A stretch of DNA of 64,000 nt from Planctomycetaceae bacterium (GCA_011525785.1 WYBT01000021.1:420205-484204); one strand, 5' to 3'. Counted from the first letter of the stretch, positions 1-8,099 are shown. Made by a program: numbers and translations. The notes: generated from the sequence alone by a model not told the origin.

Positions 1-30
1 ACGCACCCCGTCGCTTCGGCAGGTGAACCC

Positions 31-2883
31 GTGAGCGCCGGCTGGAAGGGCGTGCGCAAGGCTGCGCCGTGTCCCGCGTGCGGCGAAGCGGAACGGTGCG
101 CGTGGAGCGAGGACGGCTTCCTGCACTGCTTCCGGTCCAAGGATCCGCCGCAAGGCATGCGGTTCCACAAGGACTCGCCCAGCGATGAACGCGGAGCGAT
201 CTTCGCGCCGGAGCACGTTTCCAAGCGCGCGACCAAGCCGGTCGTCCAAGCCGCTGACGGGCTCGACCTCGTCAAGCTACAGGCGCAGTTCGTCTTCCAG
301 TCCTCCGAGGCCTTGCGCCAGACACTCGCGATCCAGCTCGGCGTCACCGCCGCGAGCTTGGTTGATCTGGGGGTCGGATGGGCCAAACGATCCGACCTGG
401 GTCTGCTCAAGGCGAACGGAGCCGCGTGGCCCGGGAACAGACCGAAGTTCGCCTCCTCCTTCCCCGAGTACGACGGGCAGCGCTGCATCGTCGGGTTCTC
501 GTTCAGGGCCGAGGACGGACGCAAGGGCTCGCCAAGCGCAAGAGCCGGCTGTCGTCGCGGCCTGACCATCCCGAAGTCGTTCGACACTGCGACCGGCCCG
601 GTCCTGGTCGTGGAAGGCGCGAGCGATGTCGCAGCACTGAGCGTGCTCGGCTTGCGCGGAGTTGGGCGACCGAGCAACACCGGCGGCGGCGAGATGCTCG
701 CGACGCTGCTCCGCGATCTCGAGGACGTGGTGATCGTCGGCGAGAACGACAAGAAGCCGAACGGCAGCCACCCCGGGCGCGAAGGGATGCAGAAGATCGC
801 GAACCACCTCGCCCGAGCTTGGTCGCGACCGGTGCGCCAGTCGCTGCCGCCCAGCGACTGCAAGGACGTGCGCGAGTGGCTTCAAGCGAAGACGGCCGCC
901 GGACTCGACATCGAAGACCGTGACGCATGCGTTGCGGCCGGCAGAGAACTGCTCGAACTGCTGCAGGCGGCGGCTGAGGTCGTCGACTTCCAAGAAATCG
1001 AGAAGCGGGATGCCGAGGCAGCCGCGCAGGCTCCCGCGGACCCGCGTCCAGAGGTGCACATCCTCGCGGGCAAGCTGCCGCAGGCGGCGGAGACGACGGA
1101 GCGCCTGATCAACGGAGGCGACCCGCGCGAGCCTCGGCTGTTCCAGCGTCAAGGCGCGCTCGTTCGCACCGTCCGCTTGGAAGAAGCCTCGAAGGGCCGC
1201 ATCGAACTGGAGCGCGGCGCGACGGTGATCCGCGACGCGGACGAGCCCTACATCCTCGACCAAGCTGCACGGGTCGCGCGATTCATCCGCTACGACAAGA
1301 AGGGCGATTCCTACCAAGCGCATCCGCCTGCCGAACTCGCTCGTGCAATTCAGTCCCACGCAGGCAGCTGGCCCTTCCCGCTCCTTGCGGGAGTCGTCGA
1401 GGCCCCGCAACTGTTCGAGGACGGCCGCGTCCTCGAGCTGGAGGGCTACGACGCGGCTTCCGGGCTGGTGCTGCGAACACGCGGCGTTTCCTTCGCGCCG
1501 ATTGCGCCGTCGCCCACGCAGGAGGACGCCAAGTGCGCGCTGCGCTGGATCGACGAACAGTTGCTCGCAGGTTTTCCGTTCATTGACGCGTGCGATCGCG
1601 CAGCTGCGCTGGCGCTGCTCCTGAGCGCCGTCGGAAGGTCGACCTACGCGCAGGGGCCAGCGTTCGGCGCGACGGCACCGAACCGCTCGTGCGGGAAGTC
1701 GACGTTGCTTCGGTCGGGCGCGATCCTGGCGACGGGCCGCGGACCGGCGTTGATCGACCCCGGTACGAACGACGAGGAAGCGGACAAGCGCATCCTTTCC
1801 GTGTTGGTCGAGGGGCACAGGTTCGTGTCGTTCGACAACCTTCGGAACGCGGAGAAACTGGACACGCCTTCGATTGCCAAGGCGATCACGGAGCCGGTGT
1901 ACACCGGCCGGCCGCTCGGGAAGACGGGCACGATCTCGCTTCCGACAGACGGCGTGTTGTTCACGTACTCGGGCGTCAACCTCGAGCCGCGAGGCGACAC
2001 AGTGTCGCGCTCGGTCCTGATCCGTCTCGACCCCGCGGTCGAGCGCCCGTGGGCGAAGCGCTGGGGGACTAGGGACCCAACGGAGATCGCGCTGGAGAAG
2101 CGTGGCGAACTCGTCTCGGCAGCGCTGACGGTGCTCAAGGCGTTCATTGCAGCCGGGTGTCCCGACCAAGGCCTCGGCCCCTACCGCCTCGCTGGCTGGA
2201 ACCGCGTGATTCGCAACGCCGTCGTGTGGGCGGGCTACGCGGACCCACTCGCGGGCATGACCCAGCTCGAAGCCGGGGATCCCGAGAACGAGCCGTGCGC
2301 CGACCTGATGGCCGCGTGGAGCCGTGTCTTCGGCGAGCGTGTCGTCACGACCTCTGAGGTCGTGGCGGTCTGCAGTGTCGCGAACGACGACCTGAAGCAA
2401 GCGCTGCTTGTGGTCGCCGGCAGTGGTCGCATGGCCGATGCGGTCGAACCGCGTCGGCTCGGCAAGTTCCTGGCGCGCTACGAGCGGCGCGTCGTGGACG
2501 GACTCCGCTTCATCCGTATGGGCGAATCGGGCACCCGGGCGCGGTGGGCCCTCCAGGCGGTCGAGCCAGCTCGCAGTTTGGCAGTTTCCGCAGTTCCCCC
2601 AATCCCTTATCACGCGGGTGCGGGCGAGAGAGAAATCGATGTACACGATCGTGATGCGCGCGTGTGCGCACGCGATATAGAACGACGGGGAGAGAACTGC
2701 GAAAACTGTCAAACTGCACCTGCGACGGCCCCCGATCGTGACGGCGCGTCGAGCGAGGCTGACGGGGACGCGGCCAATGGCGAGGCGGACGCGACTGGGC
2801 AGCGGGGTGCTGGCGCTGACCCCGACGGCGGCTGCGAGGTCGGGGACGGCGTTGAGGGCGACGACCTGGAGCTCATCGCATGA
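31..2883 (+). CDS. Phage/ICE-type primase-helicase-like protein (zinc finger, TOPRIM, P-loop ATPase)
   Basis: Probably primes and unwinds DNA for replication of a mobile element. Near the N-terminus C14, C17, C23 and C33 form a primase-like zinc finger. A TOPRIM-like segment runs from about residue 188 (VLVVEGASD, acidic metal ligands) to about 245 (VIVGENDKK). The C-terminal half has a P-loop (NRSCGKSTL, about 551-559), a Walker B-like stretch (FVSFDN, about 598) and a later conserved segment GVNLEPRGD with downstream arginines, as in phage and ICE replication ATPases. The GTG start has AGGTG just upstream, but the frame stays open to base 1, so the true start could lie outside the window. 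It overlaps the next gene by ATGA, and the tail after about residue 860 is low-complexity acidic. Domain calls are from motifs only; primase activity is inferred. Confidence 0.72.
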   Translation: MSAGWKGVRKAAPCPACGEAERCAWSEDGFLHCFRSKDPPQGMRFHKDSPSDERGAIFAPEHVSKRATKPVVQAADGLDLVKLQAQFVFQSSEALRQTLAIQLGVTAASLVDLGVGWAKRSDLGLLKANGAAWPGNRPKFASSFPEYDGQRCIVGFSFRAEDGRKGSPSARAGCRRGLTIPKSFDTATGPVLVVEGASDVAALSVLGLRGVGRPSNTGGGEMLATLLRDLEDVVIVGENDKKPNGSHPGREGMQKIANHLARAWSRPVRQSLPPSDCKDVREWLQAKTAAGLDIEDRDACVAAGRELLELLQAAAEVVDFQEIEKRDAEAAAQAPADPRPEVHILAGKLPQAAETTERLINGGDPREPRLFQRQGALVRTVRLEEASKGRIELERGATVIRDADEPYILDQAARVARFIRYDKKGDSYQAHPPAELARAIQSHAGSWPFPLLAGVVEAPQLFEDGRVLELEGYDAASGLVLRTRGVSFAPIAPSPTQEDAKCALRWIDEQLLAGFPFIDACDRAAALALLLSAVGRSTYAQGPAFGATAPNRSCGKSTLLRSGAILATGRGPALIDPGTNDEEADKRILSVLVEGHRFVSFDNLRNAEKLDTPSIAKAITEPVYTGRPLGKTGTISLPTDGVLFTYSGVNLEPRGDTVSRSVLIRLDPAVERPWAKRWGTRDPTEIALEKRGELVSAALTVLKAFIAAGCPDQGLGPYRLAGWNRVIRNAVVWAGYADPLAGMTQLEAGDPENEPCADLMAAWSRVFGERVVTTSEVVAVCSVANDDLKQALLVVAGSGRMADAVEPRRLGKFLARYERRVVDGLRFIRMGESGTRARWALQAVEPARSLAVSAVPPIPYHAGAGEREIDVHDRDARVCARDIERRGENCENCQTAPATAPDRDGASSEADGDAANGEADATGQRGAGADPDGGCEVGDGVEGDDLELIA

Positions 2884-3353
2884 GCGCCGCCGCCGCACTC
2901 GTCGCCGAACTGAGCCAGATCGGCGTGAAGCTCGTCGTGAGGGACGGGCGGATCTACTCCCAACCGCCGCGTGGGCTCTCGCAAGAGCTTCGCGAGCGCG
3001 TGGCCGCACAGAAGGGCGAGATCGTTGCGCTGCTCACGCGCGAAGAGCGGCCCGGCCCGACGGCTGCGTGCTACGGCTGCCGCGGCACAGAGTTCTGGGC
3101 GTTTGCGTCTGTCGGCCGCTGGATCTGCGCCGCGTGCCACCAACCTGACTACCCGTCCGAGCGACTGGTCTGGGCTCGCGTCCGGCCGCCCGCGTCCCCT
3201 TTCGGCCCCGGTCAGGCCGACCTCGACTGCGCGGTGTGCCACGGCACCGGGATCGAGCGACTTCCCAACACGCGCTGGACCATCTGCGCTTGCCGGGAGC
3301 GCGACTTCCATCCCGATCCAGCTCGTCGGCGCGATGCGGGAGGTGCGCAATGA
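2880..3353 (+). CDS. Small zinc-binding protein with TubC_N-like docking domain
   Basis: 157 residues, translationally coupled (ATGA) to the primase-like gene. Residues 1-55 match the pattern of TubC N-terminal docking domains: Ala/Leu-rich start, a GVKLVVRDGRIY hairpin, then LSQELRERVAAQKGEIVALL. These domains were named from NRPS/PKS enzymes but also occur next to primases on mobile elements. The rest carries two Cys clusters (CYGC with CAACH, and CAVC with CAC) that could bind one or two zinc ions. It may be a replication accessory or adaptor that docks to the primase-like protein; that role is inferred from position only. Confidence 0.6.
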   Translation: MSAAAALVAELSQIGVKLVVRDGRIYSQPPRGLSQELRERVAAQKGEIVALLTREERPGPTAACYGCRGTEFWAFASVGRWICAACHQPDYPSERLVWARVRPPASPFGPGQADLDCAVCHGTGIERLPNTRWTICACRERDFHPDPARRRDAGGAQ

Positions 3354-3625
3354 CCCGCGCCACCGTTGTGTCGTTCCGCCCGGCGCGCCCGTTGGACGTG
3401 GCGGCCGGCCTGCTCGGCTACGCCCGCGTGCAGGTCGGCGAGTTGCTCATCGATGGCATCGGGATTCGGCGCACCCGTGACGGGCGGCACGTCGTGAGCC
3501 TGCCGTCGCGACGGGACCGCGCGGGATCGGAGCACTCGATCGTGGCTCCGGTGAGCAGCGCCGCCGGGCGCGAGCTCGAGCGGCAGGTGCTCAGCGACCT
3601 CGCGGCGAGGGGGCTCTTGCCATGA
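3350..3625 (+). CDS. SpoVG-family-like small protein
   Basis: 91 residues from the ATG at 3350, which overlaps the previous stop as ATGA. A longer frame opens upstream but would lie inside the previous gene. The order of elements matches SpoVG: an N-terminal strand, GYARVQVGELLIDGIGIRR, the strand HVVSLPSRRD, then IVAPVSS before a helix (ELERQVLSDL). SpoVG proteins bind RNA or DNA in Firmicutes, and distant relatives occur on mobile elements of other phyla. Coupling to the primase module suggests a nucleic-acid-binding accessory role. Similarity was judged by eye; a profile search would settle it. Confidence 0.6.
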   Translation: MTRATVVSFRPARPLDVAAGLLGYARVQVGELLIDGIGIRRTRDGRHVVSLPSRRDRAGSEHSIVAPVSSAAGRELERQVLSDLAARGLLP

Positions 3626-3876
3626 GCGCGCGCGCCGCAACGAACGTGCACATGTCGCACTGTGCCGGGGTCCCTTCGCGGACTCCGTCGCCCCGCCGGG
3701 CCTGCCCGGCCGGCGACAGGCCGCCGTGCTCCCGCCCGGCCCGGCGCGAACCACCGCGCTCAAAGGCAGCCGGCGGTGGCGGATCGGGGACGAGCTGGCG
3801 CTGGTCCCATTCTTGTGGTCATCGGACGTTGGCGCGCGGACGGCGATCGGATCGGAGGCGTCATGAGCGCGCGTGA
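3622..3876 (+). CDS. Possible small ORF in a coupled position (uncertain frame)
   Basis: The ATG at 3622 overlaps the SpoVG-like stop as ATGA, the arrangement of its neighbours, so a gene is expected here. The 84-residue product is Arg/Pro/Ser-rich and resembles no family. In the second half another frame, open from before 3624 to a TGA at 3864-3866, reads more like protein (RRWRIGDELALVPFLW) and would itself end in an ATGA overlap with the next gene. Either a frameshift broke one small gene, or the real gene starts at an internal GTG near 3726. No function is proposed. Confidence 0.3.
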   Translation: MSARAATNVHMSHCAGVPSRTPSPRRACPAGDRPPCSRPARREPPRSKAAGGGGSGTSWRWSHSCGHRTLARGRRSDRRRHERA

Positions 3877-4198
3877 TCACGACGACGACCTCGGGCGCGA
3901 CCACCGGCCGACGATCACGTCGCTTTTGTGCGTGCTGGTCGACGGCGTGCACGCGATGAACGCGAACCTTGTGGCGCTGCGCGAAGCGATCGAGCGCGGG
4001 GGAGCGGCGAGCAAGACGAAGGACGGGTTGATCACGCCGCGCGAGTTCGCGGAGATCTTGGCGGTCGACGTGCGCACGCTTCGACGCATGCGCTCGGCCG
4101 GCGAGCTGCCCAAGAACGTGGGCGCGGCGAAGCGTCCGAAGTGGCGTCGCTCCGATGTCGAAGCGTTCGTGGCGAAGTTGAAGGCGAGGCGGTCGTGA
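3863..4198 (+). CDS. Excisionase/AlpA-like helix-turn-helix protein
   Basis: 111 residues from the ATG at 3863, chosen because GGAGG lies six bases upstream; a longer frame from 3662 has no such site. The C-terminal half is a MerR/HTH_17-like module: LITPREFAEILAVDVRTLRRM, GELPKNVG, then WRRSDVEAFVAKL. This is the pattern of excisionases and AlpA-type regulators that steer recombinase directionality or control integrase expression. It lies 763 bases before the tyrosine recombinase and ends the coupled primase module, which fits such a role. Residues 1-45 are a variable helical leader. Confidence 0.7.
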   Translation: MSARDHDDDLGRDHRPTITSLLCVLVDGVHAMNANLVALREAIERGGAASKTKDGLITPREFAEILAVDVRTLRRMRSAGELPKNVGAAKRPKWRRSDVEAFVAKLKARRS

Positions 4199-4351
4199 TG
4201 CGAGTCGCACGTTCACGTCCGAGGTCGACCTTACACGTGAGAAGCGCGGGCTTCGGCAGCATTGCCTCGCGGTGTTCGGGAGGTCGAGCCCACATGCGCG
4301 TGTCGCCGCAATCACGCGGCGCGAACCGCGCGAACGCGCAGGAACATCGAC

Positions 4352-4885
4352 ATGACCCCGAAGAAGACCGCATCGATCACGTTGGCCGAATTGACCACGC
4401 GCTACATCGCGCACCTGGACACCGAGGGCAAGAGCCTCGGCACGCGGTTCTCGTACGAGAGCGAACTGCGCCTGGCGCAACGCGAACTCGGCGCAGACAT
4501 CTCGATCGGCGCGCTTGCGCAGGAAGACATCGCGCGCTTCAACGCCTGCGACCGCGTGATGAAGTTGAAAAACGGCAAGCCGAAGGCCGCGCCGTCGTAC
4601 TTGAAGACGCAGCGCGTGTTGCGCCTCGCGCTCGCGTGGGCCGCGCAGACGGGCTTGATCGCAACGTCGCCCGCGGAACCCATCGAAGAGCCCGCGCCCG
4701 AGAAGCCCAAGGCGCGCACGAAGAAGGACGACGACGCGCCCGCGTCCGAACCCGCGCCCGTCGCGAAGAAACCGCGCAAGCGCAAGCAGGCGATCGTGCT
4801 CGAAGTCGCGCAGCCCGAAGCGGAAGCGGCGGCGGATGTGGCCGAAGCGATGATCGCCGCGACCAATCCCGAGAGCGCCGCGTAG
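4352..4885 (+). CDS. Recombinase-like core-binding (SAM-like) domain protein without catalytic domain
   Basis: 177 residues from an ATG preceded by AGGA. Residues 5-110 (ITLAELTTRYIAHL, then TRFSYESELRLAQREL, then YLKTQRVLRLALAWAA) look like the N-terminal SAM-like DNA-binding domain of tyrosine recombinases. No catalytic Arg-Lys-His-Arg-His-Tyr domain follows. Instead there is a Lys/Pro/Ala/Glu-rich tail typical of disordered DNA-binding segments. It sits 76 bases before a full-length recombinase, so it may be an accessory protein or competitor for core sites. A decayed recombinase is possible, but the intact frame and clean codon use argue for a functional gene. Confidence 0.6.
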   Translation: MTPKKTASITLAELTTRYIAHLDTEGKSLGTRFSYESELRLAQRELGADISIGALAQEDIARFNACDRVMKLKNGKPKAAPSYLKTQRVLRLALAWAAQTGLIATSPAEPIEEPAPEKPKARTKKDDDAPASEPAPVAKKPRKRKQAIVLEVAQPEAEAAADVAEAMIAATNPESAA

Positions 4886-4961
4886 GCGAGCGAGGCGCAC
4901 GCGTGGCCGTCGATCTCGCACAACGGGATCGGCGGCCGCGCCGCTTCACGGAGAACCACCC

Positions 4962-6176
4962 GTGATCCAGACCACACGACTTGGGCGCGCGTTCGGGCCG
5001 GGCCAACTGAGGCTCGTGCAGCGCGGCGCTGGCGCGCCCATGTGGACGCTGTCCTGGCGCGACGAACACGGCGTGCGGCGGCAACGCGCGCTCAGTACTG
5101 ATCGACGCATCGCGGAGCGCCGCATGCGCGAGATCATTCACCGCCGCGATCTGGCGCTCGAAGGCGTGGGCGTCGACGGGCGCGACATGGCGCTCGAAGA
5201 GCTGGCGCGCTTGTACCTGGAGGAGTTGCGCTCGCGCTGCGTCGAGGCGCACTACGTGAACTCAAGGTCGATGATCGAGCGCGCGCTTGCCGGCATCGGC
5301 GTACAACGGGTGGGCGACCTGCTGCCGCTGCACGCGCTCAAGTACCGCACGCAGCTCCTGGCCAGCGGTGCCGCGCCGCGCACAGCCAACCTGCACATCG
5401 ACCGCGTCAGCGCGATGCTCGCGTGGGGCGTCAAGGTCGGCCTGCTCCATCGCAATCCGCTGGAGCACATCGATCGCCTGCGCGACACCGGCGGGCACGC
5501 GCGTTACCAACGCCGCGCGCTCAGCGCCGACGAGATCACGCGCCTTCTCGACGCCGTGGGTGCAGAGGACCACGAGCAAGCCGCGCGCGCCAAGGCCGAG
5601 GCCGCTGGCCGCAGCCCACGCGCTGTACGGCACCGCGGCGTGCGGATCTCGCAGCGGCCCTTGTTCCAGGCGCTCATCGAGACCGGCGCGCGCTGGCGCG
5701 AGCTCACGCTCGTGACGTGGGCCGACCTCGATGCCGATCAGGCGCTGCTCAAGCTGCGCGCCGCCAACACCAAGTCACGCAAGGCGCGCGTGATCCCGTT
5801 GCGCCGCGTGCTGGTGGACGAGCTGCTCGCGCTTCGCCCGCTGCACGCAGCCGCGCGTGGGCGCGCCGTGGGCGCATCCGATCGCGTGTTCTTGAGCCCC
5901 GAGGCGGCGGACTGGGGCGCGCCCACGAACAACGTCGCGCGCATCCTGCGCCGTGCGCTGGAACGCGCTGGCATCGCGCGCGTCAACGAGGCGGGGGAGA
6001 AGCTTGACCTGCACGCGCTCAGGCACAGCGCCGCTACGCAGTGGGCGCGCAGGGGCGTTCCGATCGTGCACGCGCAGGCGCTGTTGGGACACTCGGACGT
6101 GAGGTTGACCAGCAAGGTCTACACGCACGTGAGCGTCGAGGATCTGCGCGGGGCGGTCGAGGGCGTTGCTGGGTAG
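4962..6176 (+). CDS. Tyrosine site-specific recombinase (integrase)
   Basis: 404 residues with the full phage-integrase layout: an N-terminal arm-binding region, a core-binding SAM-like domain (about 75-165), and a catalytic domain with R244 (TGARWRE), K271, H351-x-x-R354 (HALRHSAAT), H377 (LLGHSD) and nucleophile Y387 (KVYTHV). All catalytic residues are present, so it should cut and rejoin DNA at attachment sites. It is likely the integrase of the element that holds the flanking primase and excisionase genes. Two shorter copies of its 3' end follow downstream (6177-6299 and 7279-7500). Confidence 0.92.
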   Translation: MIQTTRLGRAFGPGQLRLVQRGAGAPMWTLSWRDEHGVRRQRALSTDRRIAERRMREIIHRRDLALEGVGVDGRDMALEELARLYLEELRSRCVEAHYVNSRSMIERALAGIGVQRVGDLLPLHALKYRTQLLASGAAPRTANLHIDRVSAMLAWGVKVGLLHRNPLEHIDRLRDTGGHARYQRRALSADEITRLLDAVGAEDHEQAARAKAEAAGRSPRAVRHRGVRISQRPLFQALIETGARWRELTLVTWADLDADQALLKLRAANTKSRKARVIPLRRVLVDELLALRPLHAAARGRAVGASDRVFLSPEAADWGAPTNNVARILRRALERAGIARVNEAGEKLDLHALRHSAATQWARRGVPIVHAQALLGHSDVRLTSKVYTHVSVEDLRGAVEGVAG

Positions 6177-6299
6177 GTCGCGGGCGCGCCGCTCGCGGTC
6201 ACGCAGCGGATCCTGGGGCACTCGGATCCGAAGCTCACGGCGCGCGTGTATGTGCACCTGGGTGTCGAGGAGATGCGGGGGGTGGTGGAACGCGGTTGA
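6177..6299 (+). pseudogene. Integrase 3'-end fragment, copy B
   Basis: Directly after the integrase stop, and in the same frame, the sequence reads APLAVTQRILGHSDPKLTAR, then VYVHLGVEEMRGVVERG, then TGA. That is the last ~35 residues of a different tyrosine recombinase, with the H (LGHSD) and the Tyr (VYVH) retained. It has no start of its own and differs strongly in bases from the upstream copy. It is therefore a remnant of a related integrase, not a recent duplication. Confidence 0.75.
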
Positions 6300-6406
6300 C
6301 GACTCTCGCTTCGTTCGACGCGCACTGCTCCTCGGCCGCACGCAAAGATCTGTGGACAGGTCGTTGACGCGACGTGGGGCGCGAACGCTGACGCCGACCT
6401 GCCGTG

Positions 6407-6464
6407 TATGCGACATGCAAAAGGACGGTCTCAGGGTATCGCGTACGGACACGCATATGCGACA
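6407..6464 (+). promoter_or_regulatory. Direct repeat TATGCGACA, possible operator pair
   Basis: TATGCGACA occurs at 6407-6415 and again at 6456-6464, just upstream of the HTH gene that starts at 6474. Paired 9-mers placed like this often bind the downstream regulator; autoregulation is inferred. Confidence 0.3.
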
Positions 6465-6473
6465 CTCCGAGCG

Positions 6474-6791
6474 ATGAGAGGCAAGATCCCTGGCTCCGAC
6501 GTGCGGGAGATTCGAACAGCGCTCGGCCTAACAGTCAGCCAGTTCGCGGCCGTGCTCGGAGTGCACCCGAGTTCGGTTCATCGCTGGGAGGCCGCCGACA
6601 CGGGGTTCGCTGAGATCGAAGGGGTCGCGTGGACCGTGCTCGCAGCGCTGAGGAAGCGCGTACTGGCTGAGCGGTCCGGTAAGCGTGCCGCGGCGAAGCA
6701 AGGCGAACTCATCACGAACGAACTTGCGTTGGGTGGTGCCCTCGCTGCGTTGCTCGTACTCCTCCTGTTCGCGGCAGGGAGGGATGAGTGA
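6474..6791 (+). CDS. XRE-type helix-turn-helix protein with C-terminal membrane segment
   Basis: 105 residues from the ATG at 6474; the frame opens earlier at 6408, but that stretch includes the putative operator repeats. Residues 10-50 form a Cro/C1-type helix-turn-helix (VREIRTALGLTVSQFAAVLG, then HPSSVHRWEA). A hydrophobic segment at about 86-101 (GGALAALLVLLLFAAG) predicts a membrane anchor, unusual for a simple repressor. Its neighbour also ends in a membrane segment, and both lie between integrase remnants, suggesting a two-gene cargo unit. The function is unknown beyond DNA binding. Confidence 0.65.
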   Translation: MRGKIPGSDVREIRTALGLTVSQFAAVLGVHPSSVHRWEAADTGFAEIEGVAWTVLAALRKRVLAERSGKRAAAKQGELITNELALGGALAALLVLLLFAAGRDE

Positions 6792-6816
6792 AGTTGCCGC
6801 AGGAATCTGAGGGGAC

Positions 6817-7221
6817 ATGAACTGGAACCTACGGCCCAGGGTGATGGCGCTGGTGTCTCGAACGAAGCTCTCGGGACTTGGCCGACATTTCGGCGTACTG
6901 GTGATCGACGGGTCGGGGGGCTCGTTCGTCGTCGATCTACAGCCGGACGTTGGGATGCGCGCCGTGTCGGTCGACCGTTTCGAGCAGGGCCGGCCCATGT
7001 TGATGGAGTCGAAACTCACCGACTCAACCGCCGTGGGGAGAGCGTGGCAAAGACTCCGCAGGCTCTCAACGCGGCCCGGCGGCTTCGACCTGCTTCAGTG
7101 GAACTGCGAGCACTTCGGGCGCTTCGTTCTCTCCGGCACGCGCGAGAGCCGGCAGATCAAGGGCCTGACGCTGACAGCAGCCGTGATCGCGCTCGTCTGG
7201 CTGGTGGCCGGGCGCAGATAG
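6817..7221 (+). CDS. NCEHF-motif (LRAT-like, permuted papain fold) protein with C-terminal membrane anchor
   Basis: 134 residues. H24 (GRHFGVLVIDG) precedes the motif N96-C97-E98-H99-F100, the combination of His and NCEHF Cys seen in LRAT/HRASLS-type acyltransferases and related papain-fold hydrolases. Residues 117-132 (LTAAVIALVWLVAG) form a membrane anchor. It lies 25 bases after the HTH gene and probably shares its transcript. The substrate could be a lipid or an amide/ester bond; bacterial members are poorly understood. Motif recognition is fairly secure, the function is not. Confidence 0.6.
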   Translation: MNWNLRPRVMALVSRTKLSGLGRHFGVLVIDGSGGSFVVDLQPDVGMRAVSVDRFEQGRPMLMESKLTDSTAVGRAWQRLRRLSTRPGGFDLLQWNCEHFGRFVLSGTRESRQIKGLTLTAAVIALVWLVAGRR

Positions 7222-7278
7222 CTACGCCGCGGCGACTGTCCTGCTCGACGGTGCCCGCGCGCTGACCTGAGCCGCAAT

Positions 7279-7500
7279 GCTCATGCGCCGCGGTCCAGAA
7301 CGCGCTGGCATCACGCGCGTGAACGAGGCTGGGAAGAAATCGATCTGCACGCCTTGCGCCATAGCGCAGCAACTCAGTGGGCGCGCAGGGGCGTGCCGAT
7401 CGTCCACGCGCAGGCGCTGCTGGGGCACAGCGATGTGAGGCTCACGAGCCGGGTGTACACGCACGTTGCGATCGAGGATCTGAGGGGCGCGGTGGAGTAG
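7279..7500 (+). pseudogene. Integrase 3'-end fragment, copy C (frameshifted)
   Basis: This stretch closely matches bases 5948-6161 of the intact integrase. It encodes RAGITRVNEAG, then after a one-base deletion near 7336 continues in another frame as DLHALRHSAATQWARRGVPI and further through LLGHSDVRLTSRVYTHV to the TAG at 7498-7500. All C-terminal catalytic residues are recognisable, but there is no start and the frame is broken. It is much closer to the intact integrase than copy B is. Confidence 0.85.
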
Positions 7501-7522
7501 GGGCGGCCCGGTGTGGCTCGGC

Positions 7523-7528
7523 TACCAT
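7523..7528 (+). promoter_or_regulatory. Possible -10 element TACCAT
   Basis: GC-TACCAT lies 50 bases before the ATG at 7578. The same type of hexamer recurs upstream of several other genes in the window. No -35 element is recognisable. Confidence 0.25.
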
Positions 7529-7577
7529 TCCACTCTGAGAGTGCGTCGCACGCTGCCGTCAACGCAACTCGCACCAG

Positions 7578-7976
7578 ATGACGACCGAGGAACTCGAACA
7601 AGCGGTGGCTCGCGGCGGATTCGTCCTCGGGGAGTACACGACCAACGTAGGGCCGGCGGATGATCGCTTCTTCGTTCTCATCTCCCCAACTTGTGGCCAG
7701 CAGGAGTGGGTTGATGACGATCCCTTGGTGGATCGGCTGCTGAAGTTGGTCGCTGAGCATGCGGGCGAGGAGGTCTCACCGATGCTGGCGAACTCGACCG
7801 ACCTCGCGAGTCGGGTTCTGTTCCCGCTCAGCTTGCGGGGACGAGACCTCTACAGGTTCGTGCCCGAGAAGCGCGGGTGGTCGTGGGACTTCTGGGGCGG
7901 CATCGTTCGACTGGAGTTGGTCCCCGAGGTGCGCGAGTACCTCGACCAAGCGCGGGCGTGTTCAGATCGACCGTAG
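7578..7976 (+). CDS. Hypothetical protein
   Basis: 132 residues, acidic, no signal peptide or membrane segment. Visible blocks are FVLGEYTTNVGPADDRFFVL, a WVDDDPLVDRLLKLVAEH helix and RGWSWDFWGGIVRLELVPEV near the end. I do not recognise the family. It lies between the last integrase remnant and the HsdR_N-RAMA gene and is preceded by a possible -10 element. The alternating strand and helix pattern suggests a small soluble domain, perhaps immunity- or defence-related by context only. Confidence 0.6.
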   Translation: MTTEELEQAVARGGFVLGEYTTNVGPADDRFFVLISPTCGQQEWVDDDPLVDRLLKLVAEHAGEEVSPMLANSTDLASRVLFPLSLRGRDLYRFVPEKRGWSWDFWGGIVRLELVPEVREYLDQARACSDRP

Positions 7977-8093
7977 AGCCGCGTGCGCAGTCCAGGCGCA
8001 AGTCCCGCGTCGCAGCCCGCCCGCATCGCCGTCCCGCGGTTGGGAGCGCACGCCGTGCGGGCTACCCAGTTCCCTCGATCGCACGCCTGCCGC

Positions 8094-8099
8094 TACCAT
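8094..8099 (+). promoter_or_regulatory. Possible -10 element TACCAT
   Basis: GC-TACCAT lies 24 bases before the ATG at 8123, which would give a very short leader. No -35 element is visible. Confidence 0.25.

Noticed and set aside
277..3009. Long minus-strand frame of 910 codons opposite the primase-like gene
   Set aside because: Arg/Ala-rich, no domains, a mirror of the plus-strand gene's high third-position GC. Similar long antisense frames (for example 20191-21528, 35484-37847, 56053-58080) were rejected for the same reason.
6177..6299. Read-through extension of the integrase
   Set aside because: The integrase already ends at its normal C-terminus; the following in-frame sequence repeats the same LGHSD/VY motifs and is a second tail.
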